Positions 33,424 through 42,665 of a DNA stretch of 64,000 nt are shown in pieces (within the stretch, counting starts at the first letter, position 1; each line of letters opens with the position of its first letter). Made by a program: the position numbers and the translations under genes. The notes beneath the pieces were generated by a model. The model saw only the letters and a list, made by a program, of their open reading frames with translations. It did not search any database and was not told the origin of the DNA. The stretch comes from Trujillonella endophytica (GTDB taxonomy: Bacteria > Actinomycetota > Actinomycetes > Mycobacteriales > Geodermatophilaceae): the NCBI RefSeq assembly GCF_900110555.1, contig NZ_FOEE01000008.1, positions 62,001-126,000 on the forward strand. The letters run 5' to 3'.

Positions 33424-34290
33424 TCAGTCGGGAGAGGTCGCGGGGTCCTCGGGAGTGTCGAGGGACGGCGGGACGTCGGCTCCGGCGACGCCACAGAGCA
33501 GCGCCGCCCCACCGGTCGTGCCGTGGGACGGGAGGGCCGTGGGCGGCAGGTCCGTGCCCGCCCCCGCCCCGGCCGACGACGGCGCCGGACCGACCGGCGG
33601 CAGTGTCGAGGGACCGGTCGGCAGCGGCCGCTGCGCGGGCGGCGGGGGCGGCGCGAGGGCCTCACCCGTCAGCGCGACGGCGGCGGAGGAGACGCCGATG
33701 AGGGGGGCGCCTGCGCCGGCGGCGGAGGCCGCCGACGCGAGCGGCGGCAGAGCGCCCGCCGCCGGCGCGGATGCAGTCGCCGATGCAGGAGCCGGGGCGG
33801 CAGCCGCCGGAGGGGCGGGAACGCCAGGCGGCGTCGCGACGACCCCGGGCAACTCGAGGACCGCACCCAGGACCGGCCGGACCACCGCGCCGACCACCGG
33901 CGCGGCGGGCGTGCGGTCCAGGACGGCGAGCACGGGCTCGGCCACCGCCTCGAGGACCGGGGCCGCGGCGGTGAGCACCCCGTCGACCACGCCGTCGGCC
34001 ACAGGCCGGACAGCGGGCGGCAGCACCCCGACCACAGACCGGACGGCGGGCGGCAGCAGGTCGGCCACCGGCAGTGCCTCGGCGACCACGCCCGTCAGGT
34101 CCTCCGCGCCGGTCAGGTGCACGACGGCAGCGACCGTCCCGGTCAGCGGGTCGGAGGCCGGGAGTTCCTCGGCCGACGCGCTCCCGCCGACCTGCCCGGC
34201 CAGCCACAGCCCGGCCCCGAACCCGGCGACGGCGAGGCCCCGGACGAGGGCGCGACGGAGCCCGGGGGCCCAGCCTCCGCGTCCGCGCAT
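33424..34290 (-). CDS. Secreted Ala/Pro/Val-rich protein upstream of chaplin-like gene
   Basis: A 288-residue secreted protein with signal peptide (LRRALVRGLAVAGFGAGLWL, cleavage near ASA). It has a middle region of Val/Leu/Pro repeats (PVADLLPPAVRSVVGVLPPA, VADGVVDGVLTAAAP) that may form amphipathic helices, then an Ala/Pro-rich C-terminal half. There is no sortase signal or membrane anchor. It lies 89 bases upstream of the chaplin-like gene on the same strand and starts at ATG 34290 with AGGAG, so both are probably cotranscribed and act together on the cell surface. No known domain. Confidence 0.75.
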   Translation of the reverse strand: MRGRGGWAPGLRRALVRGLAVAGFGAGLWLAGQVGGSASAEELPASDPLTGTVAAVVHLTGAEDLTGVVAEALPVADLLPPAVRSVVGVLPPAVRPVADGVVDGVLTAAAPVLEAVAEPVLAVLDRTPAAPVVGAVVRPVLGAVLELPGVVATPPGVPAPPAAAAPAPASATASAPAAGALPPLASAASAAGAGAPLIGVSSAAVALTGEALAPPPPPAQRPLPTGPSTLPPVGPAPSSAGAGAGTDLPPTALPSHGTTGGAALLCGVAGADVPPSLDTPEDPATSPD

Positions 34291-34490
34291 CCCGACTCCT
34301 CGCCGCTGCGTGATTGATCCACTTCGAAGAGTGACCCCGACAGGCGGCCTGCGCGCGCCGGTACCTATCGCCCGATGCGGTGGATCGAGAAAAGTCCGAT
34401 CACCCCCTGTCATCGGAGTGCGCGGTGGTCGGGGCAGATGCGGGCGCTGTGCCACGTGAAACGTGTGGGGTGGGATGGCAAGGTGCCGTC

Positions 34491-36506
34491 GTGATCGGAA
34501 GCGAGCCCGATGTCCTCTGGCGGCCTACCCCCGAGTCGATCGCTGCCACGCGGCTGGCCGACTTCGCGGCCCGGGTCCGGCAGCGGCGCGGCCTCGACCT
34601 CGGCCATCCCCTCGACTACGACCGCATGTGGCGCTGGTCGGTCGAGCACCTCGACCAGTTCTGGGCCGAGGTCGCGGACTGGAGCGGCGTCCTCTCCGGC
34701 GTGCCCGACGACCGCGTGCTCCCCCGTCGCGAGATGCCCGGCGCGGAGTGGTTCCCCGGGACGACGGTCAACTACGCCGAGCAGGCGCTGCGGCACGCGA
34801 CCGACGCTGAGCCCGCGCTGATCGCCGTCACCGAGGAGACGCTGGCGGGCGACGGCGCGCCGGTCGAGATCTCCTGGTCGTCGCTCCGCGGGCAGGTGGG
34901 CGCCTTCGCCGCGACGCTGCGCCGCCTCGGCGTGCGGCGGGGCGACCGGGTCGCCGGCTACCTGCCCAACGTCCCCGAGGCGGTCGTCGCCTTCCTCGGC
35001 GCGGCGTCGATCGGCGCGGTGTGGTCCTCGTGCGCGCCGGACTTCGGCACCCGCAGCGTGCTCGACCGCTTCTCGCAGATCGAGCCGACCGTGCTGGTCG
35101 CCGTCGACGGCTACCGCTTCAACGGCCGCCCGCACGACCGGCGCCAGGTCGTGGCCGAACTGCGCGCGGCGCTGCCCAGCCTGCGCGCGACGATCACCGT
35201 TCCCCGGCTCTTCCCGGACGAGCCGCCCGGCGGGCGCCCGGACGTCGGCCCCGGCCGGGTGCTCGCCTGGGCCGACGCCGTCGCCGACGAGCAGGAGCCG
35301 CGGTTCGAGCCGCTGCCCTTCGACGCGCCGCTGTGGATCGTCTACAGCTCCGGCACCACGGGGCTGCCCAAGGGGATCGTGCACGGGCACGGCGGCGTCG
35401 TCCTCGAGCAGGTCAAGCAGCTGGCGCTGCACGGGGACGTCCGCCCGGGCGACCGCTTCTACTGGTACGCCTCGACCGCCTGGATCATGTGGAACATCGC
35501 CACCTCGGCGCTGCTGGTCGGCGCGACGGTGGTCGTGCACGACGGCGCCCCGGCGTACCCCTCGGTGGACGCCCAGTTCGCCCTCGCCGCCCGCACCGGG
35601 ATCACCTACCTCGGCACGAGCGCCGGCTACCTGACGGCCTGCGAGAAGGCCGGCATCCGCCCCGGCGAGGCGCACGACCTGTCCCGCGTCCGCGCGATCG
35701 GCTCCACCGGCTCGCCGCTGCCGACGGCGGCCTTCCACTGGGTCTACGACGCGGTGGCGCCCGACGTCTTCCTCGGTTCGCTGTCCGGCGGCACCGACGT
35801 CGCCACCGGCTTCATCGGCAGCTCGCTGCTGCTGCCGGTGACCGCCGGCGAGCTCCAGCGCCCCATGCTCGGCGTCGCGGCTGCCGCGTGGGACGAGGAG
35901 GGGCGGCCCGTCGTCGGCGAGCTCGGCGAACTCGTGATCACCGAGCCCATGCCGTCGATGCCGCTCTACTTCTGGGCCGATCCCGACGGCAGCCGCTACC
36001 GCGAGGCCTACTTCGAGCCCTGGCCCGGCGTCTGGCGGCACGGCGACTGGCTGGAGGTCACCGAGCGGGGCACCTGCATCATCACCGGGCGCTCGGACTC
36101 CACGCTCAACCGCGGCGGCGTGCGGATGGGCACGGCGGACATCTACGCCGCCGTCGAGCCGATCCCCGAGGTCGCCGACTGCGTGGTCCTGGGCGTCGAG
36201 GAGCCCGACGGCGGCTACTGGATGCCGCTGTTCGTCCAGCTCGCCCCCGGAGCCGAGCTCACCGAGGCCCTCGTCGGCCGCATCCGCGAGGCGATCCGCA
36301 GCCAGGCCAGCCCGCGGCACGTGCCCGACGAGGTGATCGCCGTCCCGGCGGTGCCGCACACCCGCACGGGCAAGCGCCTGGAGGTGCCGCTCAAGCGGCT
36401 GTTCCAGGGCGTGGACCCGCACAGGGCCGTCAATCCCGGCGCCGTCGACGACCCGTCCGCGGTGGAGCACTACCTCGCCCTGGCCCGCGAGCGCGCGGCG
36501 CGCTGA
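34491..36506 (+). CDS. Acetoacetate-CoA ligase
   Basis: A 671-residue adenylate-forming enzyme that activates acetoacetate to acetoacetyl-CoA. N-terminal ACAS-like part (VLWRPTPESIAATRLADFAA, NYAEQAL), AMP-binding motif IVYSSGTTGLPKGIVHGHGG at about residues 282-301, YASTAWIMWNI, GSLSGGTDVATGFIGS, the GRSDSTLNRGGVRMG hinge and the C-terminal Lys in HTRTGKRLEVPLKR. GTG 34491 is the last plausible start. A homologue acting on another short beta-keto acid is possible. It is followed on the same strand by an acyl-CoA dehydrogenase. Confidence 0.9.
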   Translation: MIGSEPDVLWRPTPESIAATRLADFAARVRQRRGLDLGHPLDYDRMWRWSVEHLDQFWAEVADWSGVLSGVPDDRVLPRREMPGAEWFPGTTVNYAEQALRHATDAEPALIAVTEETLAGDGAPVEISWSSLRGQVGAFAATLRRLGVRRGDRVAGYLPNVPEAVVAFLGAASIGAVWSSCAPDFGTRSVLDRFSQIEPTVLVAVDGYRFNGRPHDRRQVVAELRAALPSLRATITVPRLFPDEPPGGRPDVGPGRVLAWADAVADEQEPRFEPLPFDAPLWIVYSSGTTGLPKGIVHGHGGVVLEQVKQLALHGDVRPGDRFYWYASTAWIMWNIATSALLVGATVVVHDGAPAYPSVDAQFALAARTGITYLGTSAGYLTACEKAGIRPGEAHDLSRVRAIGSTGSPLPTAAFHWVYDAVAPDVFLGSLSGGTDVATGFIGSSLLLPVTAGELQRPMLGVAAAAWDEEGRPVVGELGELVITEPMPSMPLYFWADPDGSRYREAYFEPWPGVWRHGDWLEVTERGTCIITGRSDSTLNRGGVRMGTADIYAAVEPIPEVADCVVLGVEEPDGGYWMPLFVQLAPGAELTEALVGRIREAIRSQASPRHVPDEVIAVPAVPHTRTGKRLEVPLKRLFQGVDPHRAVNPGAVDDPSAVEHYLALARERAAR

Positions 36507-36645
36507 TCCGCGGGGACCCCGCCGGTGACCCGCCGACGCAGGCGATCGTGATCTCCCTCTCGACCACGGGTGACGACGACGCCCGGGGGGCATGCCCGGC
36601 GGTCAGGGTGTCGAGCACCGCCGGCCGAGCAGGGAGCGAGCGACG

Positions 36646-37920
36646 ATGACGTCGAGCGACAGCGCCAGTTCCGAGACGACCGGGACGACCGCGCCGCAGG
36701 AGGCCCGCCCACCGGAGCTGCTGCCGCCGTGGCACACCCCCGAGCGGGAGCGGCTGCAGCTGCAGGCCCGCCGCTTCGCGCTGGAGGAGGTCCTGCCGGT
36801 CGCCAACGAGCTGGATCCGCAGAAGGGCGAGATCCCCGCCTCGCTGCTGCAGCGGCTGGCCGAGCTCGGCTACTTCGGGATCACCGTTCCCGCCGAGCAC
36901 GGCGGCCTGGGCTTGGGCGTCTTCGAGTACTGCATGGTCTCCGAGGAGCTGGCCCGCGCCTGGATGAGCACCGCGAGCATCCTCGCCCGCGCGCAGGGCC
37001 TGGGCACCACGCTCGCCGACGCCGGCCGCCGCGCCGAGCTCCTCCGCCGCAGCGCCCGCGGCGACTGGATCGGGGCCATCGCGCTGTCGGAGCCCGACGC
37101 CGGCTCCGACCTGGCCGGCGTCACCACCCGCGCCGTCCGCGAGGGGGACGAGTGGGTGGTCACCGGGCACAAGCGCTGGTGCGGGAACGCCAAGGCGGCC
37201 GACTTCATCCAGGTGCTGGTCCGCGAGCGCGACGCCGAGGACGGGGAGCCGCGCTCACGCGGGCTGACGAACCTCCTGCTGGAGAAGCGGCGGGGCGAGT
37301 TCCCCGCGGGCCTGTCCGGCCACCCGATCGACAAGGTGGGCTACCACGGCTTCCTCACCTGGGACCTCACGTTCGACGGCGTCCGGATCCCGGCCGGGAA
37401 CATGCTCGACGACGCCAACGCGGCCGACGGCGACGGGGAGGACGCCGCGCGGGCCGGCATGCGCAAGGCCAAGGAGTTCCTCGACACCGCACGGGTGCAC
37501 ACCGCCGCCCGCGCCGTCGGCCTCGCCCGCGCCGCGCTCGAGGATTCGGTGCTGTACCTCCAGGAGCGCGAGCAGTTCGGCCACCCCATCGCCGACTTCC
37601 AGGCGCTGCGCTTCGCGATCGCCGAGATGGCCGCGCAGATCGAGCAGAGCCGCGCGTTCTACCGGCAGGTCGCGCACCTGCTCGACCTCGGCGTCCCCTG
37701 CGAGCGGGAGGCCGCCATGGTGAAGCTGGAGGCGACCGAGATGGCAGTCCGGGTCACCAACCAGGCCATGCAGCTGCACGGCGGCAACGGCTACACCACC
37801 GAGCGGCAGGTGGAGCGGCACTGGCGCGACGCGAGGCTGACCACGATCTTCGAGGGCACGAGCGAGATCCAGAAGCGGATCATCAGCGACCGCATGCTGC
37901 CCCGCTCCCCGCTGACCTGA
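36646..37920 (+). CDS. Acyl-CoA dehydrogenase
   Basis: A 424-residue FAD enzyme. It shows LGYFGITVPAEHGGLGLGVF, IALSEPDAGSDLAGVTTRAV, GHKRWCGNAKAADFIQVLV, REQFGHPIADFQALRFAIAE, and the catalytic Glu E403 in IFEGTSEIQKRII. It oxidises an acyl-CoA at the alpha-beta bond and passes electrons to ETF; chain-length class is not clear. ATG 36646 follows AGGGAGCGAGCGACG. Context with acetoacetate-CoA ligase suggests branched-chain amino-acid or ketone-body metabolism. Confidence 0.93.
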   Translation: MTSSDSASSETTGTTAPQEARPPELLPPWHTPERERLQLQARRFALEEVLPVANELDPQKGEIPASLLQRLAELGYFGITVPAEHGGLGLGVFEYCMVSEELARAWMSTASILARAQGLGTTLADAGRRAELLRRSARGDWIGAIALSEPDAGSDLAGVTTRAVREGDEWVVTGHKRWCGNAKAADFIQVLVRERDAEDGEPRSRGLTNLLLEKRRGEFPAGLSGHPIDKVGYHGFLTWDLTFDGVRIPAGNMLDDANAADGDGEDAARAGMRKAKEFLDTARVHTAARAVGLARAALEDSVLYLQEREQFGHPIADFQALRFAIAEMAAQIEQSRAFYRQVAHLLDLGVPCEREAAMVKLEATEMAVRVTNQAMQLHGGNGYTTERQVERHWRDARLTTIFEGTSEIQKRIISDRMLPRSPLT

Positions 37921-38034
37921 CCGGCCCGCGGGGCACCGGCAGCGCGGGGGCCGGCGCTCCCGGACCCCGGCCTGGACAGTGCACCCAGTGCAAGGTCATG
38001 CTCGCTGCGGTCGTCACGACGGAGTGAGGGGTCG

Positions 38035-38952
38035 GTGCAGGTGGCAGAGGTCGAGGTCAACGGCGGGATCGTGGTCCACGAGTTCGTGGGTCCGGAGGAC
38101 GGCGAGGTGGTGGTACTGACGCCCGGCGGGCGGTTCAGCAAGGACTACCCGGGCGTCCGGGAGCTCGCCGAGGCGATCGCCGAGGGGGGCAAGCGTGTCC
38201 TCCTGTGGGACCGCCCCAACTGCGGCGCCTCCGACATCCAGGTCTACGGACGCTCCGAGTCGCACATGCGCGCGCACACCCTCGGGCTGCTGCTGGAGGA
38301 GCTGGGCATCGAGAAGGTCGTCAAGCTCGGTGGCTCGGGCGGCGCCCGCGACTCGGTCATCTTCGCGCTGATGTACCCGGAGAAGGTCAGCCGGCTGGGC
38401 CTGTGGAACATCGTGGGCGGCAACTTCAGCACGATGTCGCTGGCCGGGGTCTACATCCTCAACGAGCTGCGCACCGTCCGGAGCAAGGGCATCGAGGGCG
38501 TCATCGAGCTGGGCGGCCCCGCCGGCGGCTGGTGCGACCTGGTCGCCGCCAACCCCCGCAACGCCGACCGCCTGCGCGCCATCGGCGCCGAGGAGTTCGA
38601 GCGGGTCATGGACCGCTGGCTCGACGCGTTCATCCCCAAGCCGAACGAGGCCATCCCCGGCGTTCCGGACTGGGAGTTCGGCGAGATCTCGGTGCCCACG
38701 CTGATCATCCGGCCCGGGCGCGACGACCACGACCACCCGGTGAAGACAGCCTTCCAGGTGCACACCCTGATCAAGGGCTCCCGGATCATCGAGCCGCCGT
38801 GGCCCGAGGACGCCTGGGAGCAGGGCGGGCGGGACCGCGAGGCGGGCACCGGCGGCATCTTCCAGGCCTGGAAGCTGGCGGGCCCCACGTTCATCGACTT
38901 CATCGACGGCAAGGAGGCCGGGGTGGCCACCACGCTGCCCTGGAACGCCTGA
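38035..38952 (+). CDS. Alpha/beta hydrolase
   Basis: A 305-residue alpha/beta hydrolase with oxyanion region VVVLTPGGRFSKDYPGVREL, the strand LLWDRPNCGASD, the nucleophile elbow KLGGSGGARDS (Ser in GxSxG), and a late strand PTLIIRPGRDDHDHP carrying likely acid and histidine residues. Close to hydrolases of aromatic-degradation type, but no substrate is shown. GTG 38035 follows GGAGTGAGGGG. Probably the last gene of the acyl-CoA group; a hairpin follows. Confidence 0.87.
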   Translation: MQVAEVEVNGGIVVHEFVGPEDGEVVVLTPGGRFSKDYPGVRELAEAIAEGGKRVLLWDRPNCGASDIQVYGRSESHMRAHTLGLLLEELGIEKVVKLGGSGGARDSVIFALMYPEKVSRLGLWNIVGGNFSTMSLAGVYILNELRTVRSKGIEGVIELGGPAGGWCDLVAANPRNADRLRAIGAEEFERVMDRWLDAFIPKPNEAIPGVPDWEFGEISVPTLIIRPGRDDHDHPVKTAFQVHTLIKGSRIIEPPWPEDAWEQGGRDREAGTGGIFQAWKLAGPTFIDFIDGKEAGVATTLPWNA

Positions 38953-38964
38953 GCAAGGGTCCCG

Positions 38965-38994
38965 GCTGCCCCCACCGCTCTCGGCGGGGGCAGC
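38965..38994. terminator. Bidirectional terminator hairpin
   Basis: Arms GCTGCCCCCACCG (38965-38977) and CGGCGGGGGCAGC (38982-38994), one mismatch, 4-base loop, between convergent hydrolase and glucosidase genes. Confidence 0.85.
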
Positions 38995-39001
38995 GGGGCC
39001 G

Positions 39002-40726
39002 TCAGGGGAGCCGGAGCACCCGTGCCTCCCATGCGCGCAGCTCGGGACCGGCGTCGGGCAGGTTGCCGAGGACGAGCTCCGCGTCGGCCGCCTCGGGCAG
39101 CAAGCCGGCCAGCTCGTACGGCGTGCGGCCGAGGTTGCACACGACGAGCAGCGTCTCCCCCTCCAGGGAGCGGGTGAACGCGTACACCTCCTCGTGCTCG
39201 GGCAGCAGCATGGTGAAGTCGCCGACCGCGACGACCGCGGAGGAGTGCCGCAGCGCGATCAGCCGCCGGTAGTGCGCGAGCACGGACGCCGGATCCCGCC
39301 GCTGCGCCTCGGCGTTCCACTCCGCGGCGTCGGGGTTGACGGCGATCCAGGGCGTGCCGTCGGTGAACCCGGCGTTCGGCGAGGCGTCCCATTGCACGGG
39401 GGTGCGTGCGTTGTCCCGGCTCATCGCGCGCAGGGCGGTCAGGACGTGGGCCGGGTCGGCTCCGGCAGAGACCGCGTGCACGTGGTGGTTGAGCGACTCG
39501 ACGTCCCGGAACTGCTCGAGCGAGGTGAACGGGAAGTTGGCCATCCCCAGCTCCTCGCCCTGGTAGACGTAGGGCGTGCCGCGGTGCAGGTGCAGCAGCG
39601 TGGCCAGGCAGGTCGCCGAGTCGCGCCGGTGGCGCGGGGAGTCGTCGCCGAAGCGCGAGACCGCCCTCGGCTGGTCGTGGTTGTCCCAGTAGAGGGAGTT
39701 CCAGCCGACGTCGGCCAGCCCCGCCTGCCAGCGCCCGAACGAGGCCTTGAGGTCGCGGATCCGCAGCGGGTGCACGTCCCACTTCGACGTCCCGTGGTCC
39801 AGGCCGACGTGCTCGAACTGGAACACCATGTCCACCTCGGCGCGCGCCGGGTCGGTGAACAGCCGCGCCTGCTGCACCGTCACGCCCGGCATCTCCCCGA
39901 CGGTGAGGAACGCCCCCTCGCGCCCGGCGAGGACCTCGCGGTGCATCTCCTGCAGGAACTCGTGGATCCGCGGCCCGCAGAGGTAGGACGCCGAGCCGTC
40001 GCCCAGCGCCGAGCCCGGCAGCGGCGGCCCGTCGGCCAGTGACCCGTCGGGGGCGACGTCCTTGCTGATCATGTTGATGACGTCCATCCGGAAGCCGTCG
40101 ACCCCGCGGTCGAGCCACCACCGCATCATCTCGTAGATGGCGGCCCTGACCTGCGGGTTCTCCCAGTTCAGGTCCGGCTGGCGGCGGTCGAACAGGTGCA
40201 GGGAGTACTCGCCGGTCGCCGCGTCGAGCTCCCACGTCGGGCCGGAGAAGAACGACTGCCAGTTGGTCGGCTCCGCGCCGGGGGCGCCGGCCGCCATCCC
40301 CGCCCGCGGCGGCCGCCACCAGTACCAGTCCCGCTTGGGGTTCGTGGTCGACGAGCGGCTCTCGACGAACCAGGGGTGCTGGTCGCTGGTGTGGTTGACC
40401 ACCAGGTCCATCAGCAGCTTCATCCCGCGGGCGTGCAGGTCGGCCACCAGCCGGTCGAACGTCGCCAGGTCGCCGAAGAGCGGGTCGACGGCGGTGTAGT
40501 CGCTGATGTCGTAGCCGTTGTCGGCCTGCGGCGACGGATAGACGGGGGAGAGCCAGAGGACGTCGACCCCGAGGTCGGCCAGGTGGTCCAGCCGCTGCAG
40601 GACGCCGCCCAGATCGCCGACGCCGTCCCCGTCGGAGTCCATGAACGACCGCGGATAGACCTGGTAGACGACGGCGCTGGTCCACCACGCCGGCTCCCGG
40701 CCCTCCCGCTGCTGCTCGCCGGTCAT
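39002..40726 (-). CDS. GH13 alpha-glucosidase (oligo-1,6-glucosidase type)
   Basis: A 574-residue GH13 enzyme. The conserved regions are DLVVNHTSDQHPWF, the nucleophile Asp in GFRMDVINMI, acid/base Glu in TVGEMPG and the transition-state Asp in WDNHDQPR. RQPDLNWENPQVRAAI is the mark of the oligo-1,6-glucosidase group, and Val after the nucleophile (MDV) favours alpha-1,6 over alpha-1,4 linkages in known members. It is cytosolic, with no signal peptide. It stands alone; an 8-bp-arm dyad lies in its divergent promoter gap. Confidence 0.92.
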   Translation of the reverse strand: MTGEQQREGREPAWWTSAVVYQVYPRSFMDSDGDGVGDLGGVLQRLDHLADLGVDVLWLSPVYPSPQADNGYDISDYTAVDPLFGDLATFDRLVADLHARGMKLLMDLVVNHTSDQHPWFVESRSSTTNPKRDWYWWRPPRAGMAAGAPGAEPTNWQSFFSGPTWELDAATGEYSLHLFDRRQPDLNWENPQVRAAIYEMMRWWLDRGVDGFRMDVINMISKDVAPDGSLADGPPLPGSALGDGSASYLCGPRIHEFLQEMHREVLAGREGAFLTVGEMPGVTVQQARLFTDPARAEVDMVFQFEHVGLDHGTSKWDVHPLRIRDLKASFGRWQAGLADVGWNSLYWDNHDQPRAVSRFGDDSPRHRRDSATCLATLLHLHRGTPYVYQGEELGMANFPFTSLEQFRDVESLNHHVHAVSAGADPAHVLTALRAMSRDNARTPVQWDASPNAGFTDGTPWIAVNPDAAEWNAEAQRRDPASVLAHYRRLIALRHSSAVVAVGDFTMLLPEHEEVYAFTRSLEGETLLVVCNLGRTPYELAGLLPEAADAELVLGNLPDAGPELRAWEARVLRLP

Positions 40727-40821
40727 GCCCCCAGCCCAGCACGCCCGGCAGCCCGTCGCATCCGCGCCCGATCCGCGCGCGAAGGGGGTGACGCCGTCCG
40801 CGACCCCCACTACGTTCCCGC

Positions 40822-40840
40822 CGGTCCGAATGTCGGACCG
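40822..40840. promoter_or_regulatory. Dyad in divergent gap, possible operator
   Basis: CGGTCCGA (40822-40829) and TCGGACCG (40833-40840) are perfect arms around ATG. The site is 95 bases from the glucosidase start and 54 from the lipoprotein start. It could be an operator for either gene or a hairpin in the lipoprotein leader. Confidence 0.45.
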
Positions 40841-40894
40841 ACGTTCCGCCCCGCGCGCGATCGCCCGCGGGGACCAGCCGTACCGAGGAGATCC

Positions 40895-41395
40895 ATGTCC
40901 CGCCCTGCCCTGCGCCGTGCCCTGCCGGCCGGCCTGTTCGCCGCCGCCCTCCTGCTGACCGGTTGCGGATCGGACGACGACGACAGCACCGGCGCCTCCG
41001 GCGGGGGCGTCGGCGCGGTCGACGACGGCGGGACCGGCACGGACACCGGCGCGCCCGAGGAGTGCGCCGAGGCCTTCCCGACCGCGTTCGGGGTGGCCGA
41101 CATCGCCGACGTCGAGCTCCTGCCCGATGACTTCCCCGAGCCGCCCGCGGACTCCACCCTCTGCGAGACCGGCGGCACCGGCAACGGCGGCCAGGAGTAC
41201 GCGAACTACGCCTCCCCGCTGGGCGAGGAGGAGCTCTTCGCCTACTACGAGGAGAACCTGCCCGCCGGATACGCCGCGGAGCGCACGGAGGACGGGCTGG
41301 GCGAGCCCATCCTGGCCGGGCAGAGCGGGGAGCTGTACTGGCAGATCGAGTCCGAGGACGGCGGCTTCAGCCTGGTGCTCGCCACCGACGGCTGA
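40895..41395 (+). CDS. Small lipoprotein, unknown function
   Basis: A 166-residue lipoprotein: basic N-terminus, hydrophobic stretch (GLFAAALLLTGCGS) with lipobox LTGC, then a Gly/Asp-rich spacer and a ~110-residue acidic domain (PEECAEAFPTAFGVADIADV, PLGEEELFAYYEENLPAGY). ATG 40895 has GAGGAG. It is exported and attached to the membrane; no family recognised. Confidence 0.8.
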   Translation: MSRPALRRALPAGLFAAALLLTGCGSDDDDSTGASGGGVGAVDDGGTGTDTGAPEECAEAFPTAFGVADIADVELLPDDFPEPPADSTLCETGGTGNGGQEYANYASPLGEEELFAYYEENLPAGYAAERTEDGLGEPILAGQSGELYWQIESEDGGFSLVLATDG

Positions 41396-41504
41396 CGCAG
41401 CGGCCGCGGGCACGGATCTCCCTCGGTGCCCACCTGCCGGCTCGGGCCGGCGCTGCTTGGATGGAGCGCGGTGCCGGGACCTCCCCGGTACAGGAGGGAG
41501 AACC

Positions 41505-41882
41505 GTGGCCGAGCTGACCCGACCGGACGTCGACCCACCCACGGGCCCGGCCCCGGCCGACCTGGTCGTCGAGGACATCGTCGTCGGCGACGGACCCGAG
41601 GCCACGCCCGGCAGCCTGGTGAGCGCCCACTACGTCGGCGTGACCCACGACGCCGGCGAGACCTTCGACGCCTCCTGGGACCGCGGCGACCCGCTGGAGT
41701 TCCGGCTGGGCGTCGGCATGGTCATCCAGGGCTGGGACGAGGGCATGCAGGGGATGCGGGTGGGCGGCCGGCGCCGGCTGACCATCCCCGCGCACAAGGC
41801 CTACGGCGACCGCGGGGCCGGCGGGGTCATCAAGCCCGGCGCCACCCTGGTGTTCGTGGTGGACCTCGTCGGCGTCCGCTGA
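41505..41882 (+). CDS. FKBP-type peptidyl-prolyl isomerase
   Basis: A 125-residue single-domain cytosolic FKBP. It shows VSAHYVGVTHDAGETFDASW, FRLGVGMVIQGWDEGMQGMR, VGGRRRLTIPAHKAYGDRGA and PGATLVFVVDLV, with the active-site aromatic residues in place. GTG 41505 follows AGGAGGG. It catalyses proline cis-trans isomerisation in protein folding. Confidence 0.95.
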   Translation: MAELTRPDVDPPTGPAPADLVVEDIVVGDGPEATPGSLVSAHYVGVTHDAGETFDASWDRGDPLEFRLGVGMVIQGWDEGMQGMRVGGRRRLTIPAHKAYGDRGAGGVIKPGATLVFVVDLVGVR

Positions 41883-41888
41883 CCGCAG

Positions 41889-41922
41889 CCGCCGGGGGAC
41901 GACGAGGGTCGTCCCCCGGCGG
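41889..41922 (+). terminator. Terminator hairpin after FKBP gene
   Basis: Perfect 15-base arms at 41889-41903 and 41908-41922 with a 4-base loop, 6 bases after the FKBP stop. It separates FKBP from the DsbA-like gene on the same strand. Confidence 0.85.
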
Positions 41923-41965
41923 TCCGGCCCGGAATGACGGGGCCGCGGTCGTGGTTGGCCGCGGG

Positions 41966-42658
41966 GTGCGCGTAGAGGTGTGGAGCGACGTCGTCTGTCC
42001 GTGGTGCTACATCGGCAAGCGCCGGCTGGAGACCGCCCTGGAGCGGTTCGCCCACCGCGACGAGGTCGAGGTCGTGTGGCGGTCGTTCCAGCTGGACCCG
42101 AACGTGCCCGAGGGCGAGACGCACGCGACGCTGCCGGCGCTGGCCGCCAAGTACGGCCGCAGCGTCGAGGAGATGCGCGTCACCATGCGGCACGTCGAGG
42201 AGACCGCCGCCGGTGAGGGCCTGCACTACGACCTGGCCGACGGCGTCAGCGGCAACACGCTCCTCGCCCACGAGCTGCTGCACCTGGCCGCGGAGCACGG
42301 GCTGCAGGCCGCGATGAAGGAGCGGCTGCTGCACGCCCACTTCGAGCAGGGCCGCTCGGTCTTCGACGTCGACTCGCTGGCGGCCCTGGCCGTCGAGGTC
42401 GGCCTGGACGACGCCGAGGTCCGCGCTGCGCTGGCCGACTCCCGCCATCGCGCCGCCGTGCAGGAGGACATCGCCACGGCCCGGGCGCTCGGCGCGACCG
42501 GCGTGCCGTTCTTCGTCGTGGACCGCCGCTACGGCGCCGCGGGCGCGCAGCCGGCCGAGCTGCTGCTGCAACTGCTCGACCGGGCCTGGGCCGAGGCGCA
42601 CCCGCTCGCCACCGTTCCCGCCGCCGAGGGCTGCGCGGACGGCACCTGCGCGGTCTGA
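41966..42658 (+). CDS. FrnE-like DsbA family oxidoreductase
   Basis: A 230-residue DsbA/2-hydroxychromene isomerase-superfamily protein with active site C11-P-W-C14 (VVCPWCYIGKRRLE), RSFQLDPNVPEG, GVSGNTLLAHELLHLAAEHG and the cis-Pro region GATGVPFFVVD. A further Cys pair lies at the C-terminus (GCADGTC). FrnE proteins are cytosolic thiol-disulfide enzymes linked to oxidative-stress tolerance. GTG 41966 is chosen; GTG 41951 is also in frame. Confidence 0.92.
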   Translation: MRVEVWSDVVCPWCYIGKRRLETALERFAHRDEVEVVWRSFQLDPNVPEGETHATLPALAAKYGRSVEEMRVTMRHVEETAAGEGLHYDLADGVSGNTLLAHELLHLAAEHGLQAAMKERLLHAHFEQGRSVFDVDSLAALAVEVGLDDAEVRAALADSRHRAAVQEDIATARALGATGVPFFVVDRRYGAAGAQPAELLLQLLDRAWAEAHPLATVPAAEGCADGTCAV

Positions 42659-42665
42659 CCGCCGC

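Noticed and set aside
34452-34466. CCACGTGAAACGTG as a parS (TGTTTCACGTGAAACA) site
   Set aside because: Only the right half (CACGTGAAAC) matches; the left half lacks TGTTT. No parAB genes are near.
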